Assembly: GCA_964036045.1 (NCBI GenBank)
Contig: OZ038389.1
Location: forward strand, 38,201,998-38,265,997
DNA: 64,000 bases
Source: Eutreptiella sp. 'Long Island Sound 2002'
Taxonomy: Eukaryota; Euglenozoa; Euglenophyceae; Eutreptiales; Eutreptiaceae
Direction: 5' to 3'
Under the pieces are notes generated by a model. It ran no database searches, was not told the origin of the DNA, and worked only from the letters and a program-made list of their open reading frames with translations. The number at the start of each line of letters is the position of its first letter. Position 1 is the first letter of the stretch. A program made the position numbers and the translations under genes. Shown here one piece after another: positions 43,374 to 53,540 of this stretch.

Positions 43374-44159
43374 AGAAAGGTTTATAGTGATTTCAACACT
43401 GTGTTTGTGCCTCTCCTGCTGCTTGCTCCTGGTGTAGGGTTTCCTGCTGCTTGTTTTGGAAGATGAAAAGCTTTTGTTTGCTGAAATACAGTCAATCCAG
43501 GATAGCCCAAGCCAGAGGTATGCAAGGAGAAGAGAATCAGGATCAAAGCATGAAGGGCTGCAGTGTAAACAGTGAGAGATGAAAGGATATTCACAGAACT
43601 TGCAACTCAGGTCAAATCGGATTGCATATTCACAAAGATAGCTGAAATGTTTTGGAAAAGAGTTGGAAAACTGCCCCATGGTCACTCTATCTCCATAGTG
43701 CCATCTCAGGAGATGTGCACTCTTTGTTTTGGGTCCCATATGTGCTGAGGTGGCAGGGCATGTGGCGATGAGGTCACTGCCATGTCACATGGGATCTTCC
43801 TACTTAGCTAGGCTGACCGGGAATTGAACCCAGGACCTCTCAAAAAGAGGTGCCCAGCCCCCTAGGGTGCATACCACTAGGACAGCTAAGAATTCATGGA
43901 AAAACATAGATAAATTCATAGGCTCTGCCCTGGATATGTCAGTACTCAGTCAACTCAGGGAATGATGATTTGCCTCACATTGAAAGGGGATTAAGGTGTC
44001 CACTCCATATCCTGATTGGGTGTTTGGTTCCATAGGTCACAATGTGTTATCACCACTTTTGGTGGGGCCAATACTAAGATAAAAATGCCTGGTTGCTCAG
44101 TGCATCCCTAATACAACTAGAGTATGCCTCAAAGCATTGGAAAAGCACTTTTTCTTACT
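43374..44159 (-). repeat. Chromovirus C 3' LTR
   Basis: In element orientation it starts AGTAAGAAAAAGTGC and ends AACCTTTCT (AG...CT termini). The minus strand just upstream is CACAAGGGGGG (44160-44170), the polypurine tract. It contains a tRNA-like module (43803-43890). Confidence 0.92.
43803..43890 (-). other. tRNA-like module inside the family-C LTR (copy 1)
   Basis: On the sense strand: CCTAGTGGTATGC (box A-like, as in Gly/Glu tRNAs), a hairpin ACCTC-TTTTTGA-GAGGT, and CTGGG-TTCAATT-CCCGG as a T-arm with a perfect box B, GGTTCAATTCC, ~80 nt in all. The acceptor ends pair poorly and the variable region is abnormal, so it is probably not a working tRNA. It is conserved in all three LTR copies here and always in LTR sense, so it may be an internal Pol III promoter or an ancient tRNA/SINE capture. 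Confidence 0.6.
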
Positions 44160-45170
44160 CCCCCCTTGTGCTGTGGTGGCCACCATCGTCGCATTTTAGG
44201 AAAAAGGGATTTTTCCTTGGCCTTTCCTTGGTTTCCACATCTACTTTAAAATACCTATAGTTTCCCTCACACAGAAAAATGGGCGCTCACCATGGCTGGC
44301 GCTCTTTTGCTGCTCTGTTTGTAACGTTTCCTACAGAAGACTCAGCGCTCATGGCGCTGCCGGGGCTCCTGTGGCTTGGTTGGGTTGGTTTGGGAGCATG
44401 CCAAAACATGTGCATGTGCATCCCTCCCTCCAAAACGCAGCGCGACACAAACCCAACGCAAGACACAATATACACACTCGCATGGGTTCTCGTAAACAGT
44501 TGTGTTCTCTTGTCTTCTTCACAGGAGGGTCGCTAGGACCCACGACATGTTCTTCAACAACACCCAGTAGAGTGTGCGTGTAGGAGTGGTAGTCCTGAGT
44601 GGGGGCTTGAGCCAGTTGCACCAGTGCCGCCCGCCAGGATGGTGCCACTGTGAGGTGTGTAGGACCTGTAGTGCGTGTGTCACTGTCCAACCCGTTTACT
44701 GCAATTTTAGCAGGGTTGGTGGGCTGTGGCAGAGGTTAGGTCAGTGTTTTGGCCACTTAGCAAAACGGCGTTTTCATGCCTTCATAGCTTTTGGCCACCC
44801 CTCCCTGTAGTAGACAGGTAGGTAGGGAAAACAATACCTGGACTAGTACGCTGGGTATTCCCGGAAGGTTTTTGCGCCACCACAGAAATTGGGCGCTTAG
44901 GGGAGGGGAGACCCGGGGCGTACCCGGTGGCATCAATAAGCCAACCCTCCAGGTTTAGCAAGCGTGCAGACTTGGGTATAATTAGGACACCACTTCTGCG
45001 GCTTGCTCTCAGGACCTTAGGAATAGCACACTCACACATACGCTTAGGCAGGTAAGGGTAAGATTCAGTCCCTAGCTTTAGTCTTGGAGGCAAGCGTCTC
45101 AGCGAGCCTCAGCAACTCACCAAGGTTGTTCTGGGACAAGTAGTCCACCAGAACTGAGTTTAGGCGTCCC
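44160..45170 (-). other. Chromovirus C 3' non-coding region
   Basis: This stretch between the chromodomain stop and the 3' LTR has no supported ORF. Its part 44495-44900 resembles 13611-13990 of element A, including GTCTTCTTCACAGGAGGG on the plus strand and GAAATTGGGCGC, so a conserved block exists in the 3' regions of both families. Confidence 0.5.
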
Positions 45171-46957
45171 TCAGGTAAAACACGCAGAGAAGGGCTCCCA
45201 GGTGGCCTCTTCGACACCAAACCCTTCCCAGAGGGTGAGGAAGCGCCAACCCTGGCGATAGCGGTGGCGTAGGACAGATTTCACCAGGTAGAAGCCCTCC
45301 TTAGCCATCTCCTCGGCGTTCATGTCCGGGAGTTCACCTTCAACTTGCATAGGGCTCGCCGCCCCTTGTAGGTCCAGAGCGGCGATTTCCTCGTCGTTCA
45401 GCTCCCACTCCTCCCCACAAAGGTCTTCAGGATCATAGTAGCGCTTCAGGTGTTGAGCAGCGGACACCAGGGTCCCCCCTAGACGGGGAGAACACCGCAC
45501 GGTGATACGGTGTCCATCCACTGATAGAATCTTGTACGGCCCGAAGTATGGGTCATCGCTGGTAGAGCGTGGCCAGGCGGGTAGTCGACTGTGGTGCACC
45601 AGCACCCAGTCCCCCTCTTGGTAGGTGGCCGGTACTCGGTGCTTGTTCTTCTTGTTCCACTGACGCTCCCTCACTCTCTGGAGCATAGCCTTGGCCTTGT
45701 CCACCTTCGCTTGTTGCTCTTGGACCCATTCACCCACGGAAGAATGGGTGTCCTTTTGATAGGGGGCATGTAGGAATCATGCTGGGCGCCCCAGGAATAG
45801 CTCATGGGGCGAGTAGCCAGTAGCTGAACTCTCTTGGGAGATCATCATCTAGGATATGACGGGGAGTAGTCTCACCCAGTCTCTGGTGCGTTCAGTTTTG
45901 CACCATATCCGTACGTTCTCCTTCAGGACACGGATCCGTCGCTCACATAGGGGGTTGCTCGTGTACGAGTAGGAAATCCCCGTAGACACCTGGACATTGA
46001 GGGATCTCAGGACCCTCTTGTACCAACCGGTATCTGAGCGTACTCGTACGTCCTCATCGGAGTTGATCTCCTTGGGGGCCCCATAGACACAAAACCACTC
46101 CTCCAGGAGTATCTTGATAGTCTCCTCCCCGGTAATGTGCTTGGTACATGGGAACACCCTGGTAAACCTGGTCAACCCACAGGTTACCGAGAGGGCGAAG
46201 TCATAGCCCCCAAACTTCGGCATCTCCGTGTAGTCCACGTATAGAACACTGTTAGCACAGTGAGGGATGGGCAGGGTCGAGTAGAGACCTCTGTCCCTGA
46301 TATCTTCCCGTTTACAAGACCTGCACAGCCACTTGTCCACGATAGGCTGGAGGGTTTTCCGCAGTTGGTCGTCAGTCCACGTAGTGTGGAACCACTGCTT
46401 GAACAGCCTCAGGGTACGGTCAGCACCCACATGACCGCTGGAGTCATGGGTCCACTTCAGCAGCGCTGGGACTCTGTCACTAGGCACCACGATGCGGTCC
46501 TCGTGCCAGAGGTAGCTCTTGTCCCTCTTCCACTGGTCTTGGTTGACCAGGAGGGGTTCAAGGCGTTTCTCCAGGCGCTTGTAGATATCCCCAAACTCCT
46601 TCAGGTACTCCGATTGTTGGAGTCCATCCAGGGGGCATATTATCGTCATGTTGAGGTCCAAGTGGACGTCCATACGGCTGAACGCCTCCTTAGCCAGCGC
46701 TTCAGAGCGGGCACCAATCAGGGCGTCGAAGTTGTTGCGGCTGATGTAGTCGGCACACTCGTTCTTCACTCCCTGGATATGGTGTACCGTCAGCCGTAGT
46801 TGACTGAGGTAGGTCCACCAGCGCCGTAGCTTGGCCTTCTCAGGTGGGGGGCCCTTCTGGAAACTGCGGACCGGTTCTTGGTCGCACAGCCAGACCACAG
46901 GGTTACTCCCCAACAGTCGTGCTTGTGAGGATAGCACCAGCATACCCGCGAGCAATT
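45171..46957 (-). pseudogene. Chromovirus C RNase H end, integrase and chromodomain
   Basis: From a TAG at 46957 (Asp in element A) the frame runs through the rest of RNase H (LLAGMLVLSS, LCDQEPVRSFQ), the integrase zinc domain (HDSSGHVGADR, WLCRSCKRED, an intact CxxC), and the catalytic core (LYVDYTEMPK, NSDEDVRVRSD, NPLCERRIRV). In-frame stops occur at 45849 (TAG) and about 45738 (TGA for the Trp of A). It ends with DPYFGPYKIL and a chromodomain (YLVKSVLRHRYRQGWRF, EATWEPFSACF). Inactive as read. Confidence 0.82.
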
Positions 46958-48036
46958 CCTGCTAATAGGTGGAGTAGTTCCCCCTGGCCTGGTTCCACTT
47001 CCAGTTCCAGTGGCCCAGATGTACTAGGACCCACTTGTCGTCAGGGTAGCTGTGCTTGAGGGTTCCATCTCGGTTGAGACCTTCCGTCCCCCATTGGGAA
47101 CTGGCCGAGTCGACTCCTCCTTCTCTAGTGCTTGCCATTGGAACAACGTTCCATCACCGCCCACATTGCTGGCGTCGGTCACCAGGATAATCTCCCCTTG
47201 TGCCCTAGGCACTTAGCGTTGGCTACCTTGTCTTTGAGCTCGTCAAACGCTTGTTGCTCTTGTGGGCCCCAGCGCCAAGTAGTACTCTTCTTGATCAAGT
47301 CCGTCAGAACGGCGCTGGTGTAGGTGAAGTTTTTGATGTGGAGGCGATAGAAGTTGCACGCCCCAATGAAACTGCGTACATCATGAAGTCCTTTCTTGGG
47401 GTCTTCGTGTCGTACCTTGGCATCCATCAGGGGTTTGGCCTTAGAGGCCGCTGGGGTCCACCACCCATAGCCAACGTCAAACCCCAGGTACTGCATGGTC
47501 TCCTTCATGAACTCACACTTCTCCAGCTTGAGTCGTGTGTGGTTCTCCTGGCAGACCGCAAAGAACTCACCCAAGAGGATTAGGTGATCCTCCTGGGTAT
47601 TGGTCCCGAGGCATACATCGTCGATGTGAGCCTCCATCTGGGCACCACGGGATATGAGCTCCTGCACTTTAGGTCTCCTTCGTAGGATGGACAAGGTCTT
47701 GTTCATCAGCTCTTGGAATAGAGCGGGTGCGTTAGCCACGCCAAACGGCATGACCTTCCACTTGAACACCCTCCCCTGAGGGGTGATGAAGGCCAGTAGT
47801 TCCTGTGCGTTGGGCGTCAGGTCCACTTGCCAGAATCCGCTCCTCTTGTCCATTTTGGTCTTGTAGCGACAGGAGGCTATCTTCTTCAGGGTAGACTCCA
47901 TATTGGGAATGGACCCTCAGTGGTTCAACGCTTTCTTGTTCAGCTCTCCGTAGTCTACTACCAGCCGTTTGGCTGTAGACCCAGGTTTAGCCACCAGGAA
48001 ACAGGGGCTGCAGTGTAGGGGGTAGTCCCCGTCCTT
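46958..48036 (-). pseudogene. Chromovirus C RT and first part of RNase H
   Basis: Starting after TAA at 48037 (Tyr in A) the frame reads HCSPCFLVAKPGS, an in-frame TGA near 47918, then SIPNMESTLKK, MPFGVANAPALFQEL and the catalytic HIDDVCLG at 47617-47628, with the same Tyr-to-His change as element A. RNase H opens with LVTDASNVGGDG in a shifted frame (47212 to 47024), with a second shift near 47090. It has multiple lesions. Confidence 0.82.
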
Positions 48037-49447
48037 TTACTCCAGGACTAGGCCAGCGTCGATACATTCTTGTATCTGTCGCTCAATCTCGTCGGCCTGC
48101 TCTTTAGGAGCTGGATAGGGTCTCCTCCGGATCTTGTGACCCACGAACTCGGGTTTCAGCTTGAGGTCCATCTGTACCAGCTTGTCACATGAGGCTGGAG
48201 GGGGTAGTTCTCCGAACACCTCCAGATAGGTCCTTATAAGCTTCTGTACCCGCGGGTCCAATACCTTGATCTTGTACTCCATGTCCTCCTCAGAGTGTAA
48301 GTTGCTTGCCCCCTGAGTAATAGACGTCGGGAGGTGGTCCTCCACCGACTCTTCGCCCGTGGTAGTGTCCTTCAGCCCTTGGTAGGCATATAGAAGGTCT
48401 TGTTGAACCATCTCCGGTGGACGATGGCAACATAGGCACGCTCGAGGGGGTTCACATACACATTCCTCCGAGAGGTCGTCCTCCTCTGGGGTCCTCACAT
48501 GGGCGCCCCACACGCTCTTCATAAGCTTAAGATCTACCTCCCTTTGCCAGGTGGTGATCTTCTGTTCGAGGTCCTCCTTCAATTGAGAGAGATCTCCCAT
48601 ACGTCCTTGCCTCAGTGGCCATGAGCTGCGGGTAGGCTTCACGTAGCATAGCTTTTTCGCCACCAACTTCCTCTTGGAATCCACATACTCCCTTAGCCTG
48701 GATTGAGGGTCCAGCTCCTCATCCATGGGGTCTTCCACCCTCATGGAGAGTAGGGGTTTTAGTGGGGCGACGTACTCGGCGTTCTCCACTTCCTCCACAC
48801 AGGTCTGCACGAAGAAGGCGTCGTGCTCAGTTTCGTCATCTGAGTGGATAGAGCTAGGTAGCTCAGATAGTCCACACTCAGAGACTCCATGGAACAGGTA
48901 CATGGCAGGGAGAGTTGGGGGCGTTCGTGTCAGTCACTACGTACTCATCTCCTCCGGGTGTCGTCTCAACAGCATCTTGAGGTCGTAGGCGATCCTTCAA
49001 GTCACCCAAGGTGAGTCCGTCGCTTTCTCGTTGTATAGGCTGGACCAGAGTCGGGTCCAGATCCTCCCAGGGGATGGAGGTAAGACCTCCGTCCACCACG
49101 CTCAGCATACTCCCCCATCCGGGTTTCCCAATAGGCGTCTTACGCCCCAGAGGCACGTAGATGGCCTCATCAGGTAACCCAACAGAGCTGATAGTCAGCC
49201 TGTCCAGGAGGTTTCGCCAGTATTCGTTGCCCCAATGGGCTCCCCAATCGGAGGAACACAGGACCATACGGGAACGTTCCAAGGCCACCTTGGTCAGCAC
49301 CTTCCCCAGTTCACTGAACCTGGGGTTTCCGTAGGCCATCCCGAAAGAGGGCCAGTAAAATTTGTAGCTGCAGTTCTTCCCCTTGCTGCAGTAAAGGTCC
49401 AGTACATGCTGCTTGTCGCTGGCGAACAACTCCACACTCAGGTCTTC
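48037..49447 (-). pseudogene. Chromovirus C Dam-like domain and linker before RT
   Basis: After an in-frame TGA at 49448 the frame reads VELFASDKQHVLDLYCSKG, then FYWPSFGMAYGNPRFSELG, RSRMVLCSSDWG, YWRNLLDRL. It aligns with element A, but the NPPF motif is NPRF, which should abolish catalysis. LFAS/LYCSK followed by NPPF and a Trp turn is also how the Dam-like domain of DIRS-type elements looks. The acidic linker with a Cys cluster (ECVCEPPRACLCCH) continues, past a stop at 48878, to the RT entry sequence. Confidence 0.65.
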
Positions 49448-49981
49448 TCAGTAGTAACCCAACTCCTTCAGACCTTGGTCTAGGACTTCCCCCAATAGTT
49501 GATAGTCCTCAGTTTTGGAGGCCGCCATCATGTTCGAGGGCTCCTCCTCCGCTAGCCTCAGGTAACTCGAGGTATGTTCCGACTGCTCCAGTGGCACAGA
49601 CTCTCTGCCACTGCCGTGGTCCACGTAGAGGAAGTAGGGCGCTTGCAGCGTCAGGGATTGTATCTGGGAGTGCTGTACGAAGAAGTCAGTCCCCAGTACA
49701 AAGTCGAAGGCCTCAGTGTCCATCACATAGAACCGATGGGCGATAGTCCGGGAGCCCATAGGTACCTCCACTTCACAGTCCCCGCAGCTGTGCACCACAT
49801 GTCCATCCCCCATGCGTATAGCAGCGGTGGTCATGGTGTTCTTCAGGCTCCCACAAGGTAAAGCCTTCTTGGCCACTATAGATATGGTGGGGCCAGTGTC
49901 CAATACCCCGAGGTATTCGCCTCCCCGTATTCGGATACGTACCCAAAACACCAGGTCTTGGGTGCCACCAGAGCGTCCCCG
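49448..49981 (-). CDS. Chromovirus C protease
   Basis: LGVLDTGPTISIV is the active site (DTGP; A has DTGA) and FDFVLGTDFF the distal motif. It is in frame with the zinc-knuckle part of gag and separated from it only by TGA at 49982-49984, which is followed by CGG. The UGA-CGG context is one of the known readthrough contexts. Processing of Gag-Pol is the expected role. Confidence 0.8.
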   Translation of the reverse strand, partial: RGRSGGTQDLVFWVRIRIRGGEYLGVLDTGPTISIVAKKALPCGSLKNTMTTAAIRMGDGHVVHSCGDCEVEVPMGSRTIAHRFYVMDTEAFDFVLGTDFFVQHSQIQSLTLQAPYFLYVDHGSGRESVPLEQSEHTSSYLRLAEEEPSNMMAASKTEDYQLLGEVLDQGLKELGYY

Positions 49982-52490
49982 TCAGAACTCCGCGGGACAG
50001 GTCACCTCGAACCCCTGGTTCCGCAGTTTGCGGGCCATCCTCATGAAACTGCTCCTCTTCTTAGCGTTGCCGTCATCACCACCTTCATGCTCACGCTTGG
50101 CTCCTTGTACTTGCTGGGTCTGCGTTTGTGAGCGTGTGGTAGGACCCGACTGCCCTCCAGGGGGCTCGGAGTTCCCCCCTGGATTCGGGTTGGGGTTGCC
50201 TCCGTTCTTGTCCTTGTTCTTGTTGTCCTTGTCTGGCTGGATGTTAGCGCCTCCTCCTCGTCCACCTTGACCCTTGTCTTGCCCTTGACCACGTCCTTTC
50301 GACTTGCCCTTGCCGGAGTCGTTGCCTTTGTCTTTGCCTCCACCTTTGCCTGAGCCTTTGCCAGGATCTTCACCCTTAAGCTTCGCCGATAGGCGTTGCT
50401 TATGGTAGCACTCATCCTCGTAGTGCTTCCGCTTCCCGCAAAATGCACACGTGATGGTGCACCTGTAACGATCCGGCAGCTTCGCTTTGGCGCCGATGTT
50501 CTTCTCCTGCTGCTTCCCCTGGACTACGAAACAGTCTCGCTGCTCGCAGTCAGGGGCATGCTGCAGGTGGCCCTGCTCGTCCCTGGCATCACACCAGAAT
50601 AGCTCCTTAACGTTCTCCATGATACGGGCGTGGGCGTGTTTGGGGGTAGTCCCCTGCCCAGGTCGGGACCCTTGGTACCCTTTGCCATGGCCTCCAGAAC
50701 CTCCACCACCAGGACGGTAGTTGTTCAAGTGCTGGTCGCTCTCCTCCTCCAGCGCCAGCTCCAGGAGTAGCACGCATAGATCCTCGTAGCCGAGGGATCT
50801 AGCCTTGCGGTCCGCCGTCGAGCGGCACTCGTCCCACAGCTTTCGAGGGAGCTTGGCCACCAACCACAACAGCAGGTCGTCGCTGCTGTAGGAACCGGGC
50901 GTCAGTCATCCAGCCCAGTGATCCAGATCAGCCAACACCTCAGAAACCCTGCCAGGTTTGGGGTTGTTGGGCAGCACGGGCAGGTTCTGGATCTCAGCCC
51001 TGATAGAGAGGTCGGTTTCGTAGGTCGGGTACTGCCTCTCCAAGGCAACCAACACATCGGCAAAGGTGGCGGAGTTAGTCACGATCTGCCTGACCTGCTT
51101 CTCCAGGTACTTGGTCTTGCAGCACTGCAGGAGCAGATCGCACTTGACTCGTCCACTAGCGTGGGTTTGGCCGGTCAATCGGAAAAAACCGGCCAAAATT
51201 CTCAGCGAACTCGCTGAGGTCCTTGCCTGTGAACTCAGGCAGGTTCACCACGATCTTGGAGGTGGCAATAGCCTTCGCCTCCTGAGACCTGCGTCCCTCA
51301 GGGCGTCGGGTCTTCTTCTTCTTCTTCTTCTTCTTTCCCCTTGGGTTCTCGGGGTCCTCCGGGTCATCGTCCTCCGAGGGCGAAGCAGAAGTCATAGACA
51401 GCGGCTCATCATCGGAGGGGTCTCCCCCTAGATCACTAGAGCCATAAGGCTCCACGTCCACCATTGCCCTCAAGGCTGTCAGCCCCAGCCGGTCCAGCTC
51501 GGCCCTCGTAGAGTTCTTCACTTGGCTGTAGGGCGGCTGGGCCGTTCTCGGGACGAAAGGACTTCTCGGTATCGCTGCAGGGGTCGGCATCGGTCGACTC
51601 CTCAGGCTCCCCAGGGTGTTTGTCAGCGCTGCCGCCAGGTGGTTGGCCTGTACTCGCTGGGGTGACATTCCCACCGTGGTAGGTGACGCTTGGGGCGGTA
51701 TCATCAGGGGCTCCAGTTTCTCTCGGATCTCTTGAGTGAGGTCGCCCACGATTTTTGAAGTGGCTCCTCGGAGCACCTCGTTGATCTCCGACCGCGTCAG
51801 GGACCTGTTAGAGGATCTCCCTGATCCTCAACTCCTGCCTCCAAGAGACTCAGGTCCTCTCCTCAACCCACTCAAGGTTGCATACCCAGGAGCATACCCA
51901 GTAACATCCACATAAGTTCCAGTAGCGGGTAGTGGATGGTGATAGTCAGCCGCATACCATCGCGGCGCTGAACTGGAAGCCACCGGCTCACCGGCAGTAG
52001 TTGCCTCAGGGAACGCAGTGGTAGGTGGGCCCATACCATAGGCGGGGTAGGGAGGCATGCCAGTAAAGCCTGTGCCCTCTGCCATAGGCGGGTTGGTTCT
52101 GGGAGTGGATGTTGCCGCGGCTTGGTCTGGAATTGGGAGTGTGGTGGTTATAGGAGAGGGTGATGCGTGGAGGGCAGAAGCGCTTGGTGCGCCTTCGAAG
52201 GTAGGGTCATTCGTGAGGTCTTGCCCTTGTTCCTCTCCTTCGTCTGCTTCGTCTCCAGCATCCTTCTCGCTCTCTCTCTTCCTCTTCACAGGCTGAGTGA
52301 CCACCTCTTCGACTGAGAGGGCCCTGAAGGCCGTCTGGAGTCCATCCAACGAGTCCTCCGCCACTTCCACTGGCCCTTGTAAGGGCTCCGAAGGTACAGC
52401 GCTAGGTCCAGGTCCAGGTTCACCAGGTGCTGGCCTTGCCGGTGCCTCAGGCGCTGTCTTCACGTCGGCGTCCTCCTTCCTTGTGTCCAT
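49982..52490 (-). pseudogene. Chromovirus C gag (stops at 51828 and 50906, frameshift near 51190)
   Basis: ATG at 52490 (MDTRKED...) matches the start of the relic at 55554. The N-terminal part is Pro/Ala/Ser-rich with acidic and Lys-rich patches. TGA at 51828 and TGA at 50906 interrupt it, and a T-run (coding strand, near 51180-51187) shifts the frame. The capsid-like domain reads LPEFTGKDLSEFAENFGRF. The nucleocapsid end has a CCHC knuckle (CAFCGKRKHYEDEC) preceded by further Cys residues, and a Gly/Lys-rich tail. The homology to gag of A is clear from the capsid onward. Confidence 0.8.
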
Positions 52491-52580
52491 CTTCTTTCGC
52501 CCTTCTGCTTATATGTGACTGTACTCGGCGCACTGGATGTACGGCGCGGGGTTGCTGCCGGTGCGCAGAGACAGTATGCC

Positions 52581-52591
52581 TCTTGCTACCA
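52581..52591 (-). promoter_or_regulatory. Chromovirus C primer-binding site
   Basis: The minus strand reads TGGTAGCAAGAGGC right at the end of the 5' LTR. It equals the iMet-type site of element A (TGGTAGCAGAGG) with one inserted A. Confidence 0.6.
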
Positions 52592-53375
52592 GAAAGGTTT
52601 ATAGTGATTTCAACACTGTGTTTGTGCCTCTCCTGCTGCTTGCTGCTGGTGTAGGGTTTCCTGCTGCTTGTTTTGGAAGATGAAAAGCTTTTGTTTGCTG
52701 AAATACAGTCAATACAGGATAGCCCAAGCCAGAGGTATGCAAGGAGAAGAGAATCAGGATCAAAGCATGAAGGGCTGCAGTGTAAACAGTGAGAGGTGAA
52801 AGGATATTCACAGAAACTGCAACTCAGGTCAAATCGATTGCATATTCACACAGATAGCTGAAATGTTTTTGAAAAGAGTTGGAAAACTGCCCCATGGTCA
52901 CTCTATCTCCATAGTGCCATCTCAGGAGATGTGCACTCCTTGTTTTGGGTCCCATATGTGCTGAGGTGGCAGGGCATGTGGCGATAAGGTCACTGCCATG
53001 TCACATGGGATCCTCCTACTTAGCTAGGCTGACCGGGAATTGAACCCAGGACCTCTCAAAAAGAGGTGCCCAGCCCCCTAGGGTGCATACCACTAGGACA
53101 GCTAAAAATTCATGGAAAAACATAGAGAAATTCATAGGCTCTGCCCTGGATTTGTCAGTACTCAGTCAACTCAGGGAATGATGATTTGCCTCACATTGAA
53201 AGGGGATTAAGGGGTCCACTCCATATCCTGATTGGGTGTTTGGTTCCATAGGTCAAAATGTGTTATCAGCACTTTTGGTGGGGCCAATACTAAGATAAAA
53301 ATGCCTGGTTGCTCAGTGCATCCCTAATACAACTAGAGTATGCCTCAAAGCATTGGAAAAGCACTTTTTCTTACT
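52591..53375 (-). repeat. Chromovirus C 5' LTR
   Basis: This is the partner of 43374-44159, 785 bp, with the same AG...CT ends. It is followed on the right by the TSD AAAC (53376-53379). The second tRNA-like module lies at 53019-53106. Confidence 0.92.
53019..53106 (-). other. tRNA-like module inside the family-C LTR (copy 2)
   Basis: Identical in design to 43803-43890: box A-like CCTAGTGGTATGC and box B GGTTCAATTCC on the sense strand. Confidence 0.6.
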
Positions 53376-53540
53376 AAACCCGCAGTGGGGGGAGGGGGGT
53401 TGCAGTTGACAGAGAAGAGGTGGATGACGGAGAGCGGGTAAAAAAAGAAGAAAAAAAAAACCGGGGGAGGAGGACATCCTTTCCCGAAAATTCACTGCGG
53501 GGCGGAGACCCGCCGGTCGCTAGTGGAGCTTAATTGCCTT

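Larger units (their letters stand above)
43374..53375 (-). mobile_element. Chromovirus C (Ty3/gypsy, 10.0 kb, degenerate ORFs)
   Basis: The LTRs 43374-44159 and 52591-53375 differ at roughly 16-18 positions in 786. The TSD is AAAC, supported by the intact duplicate site at 43147. Layout on the minus strand: LTR, PBS, gag, PR, Dam-like domain, linker, RT, RNase H, IN, chromodomain, 3' region, PPT, LTR. It has the same plan as element A at perhaps 60% protein identity. The coding region carries about nine in-frame stops and at least three frameshifts. Confidence 0.92.

Noticed and set aside
43803-43890. A functional tRNA gene
   Set aside because: Box B and the T-arm are good, but the acceptor ends do not pair and the anticodon/variable region is irregular. 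I list it only as tRNA-like.
45171-52490. RIP-type C-to-T mutation as the cause of the stops in element C
   Set aside because: Compared with element A the stop-creating changes include TCA to TGA, TAC to TAA and GAC to TAG, which are not the C-to-T/G-to-A pattern RIP leaves.
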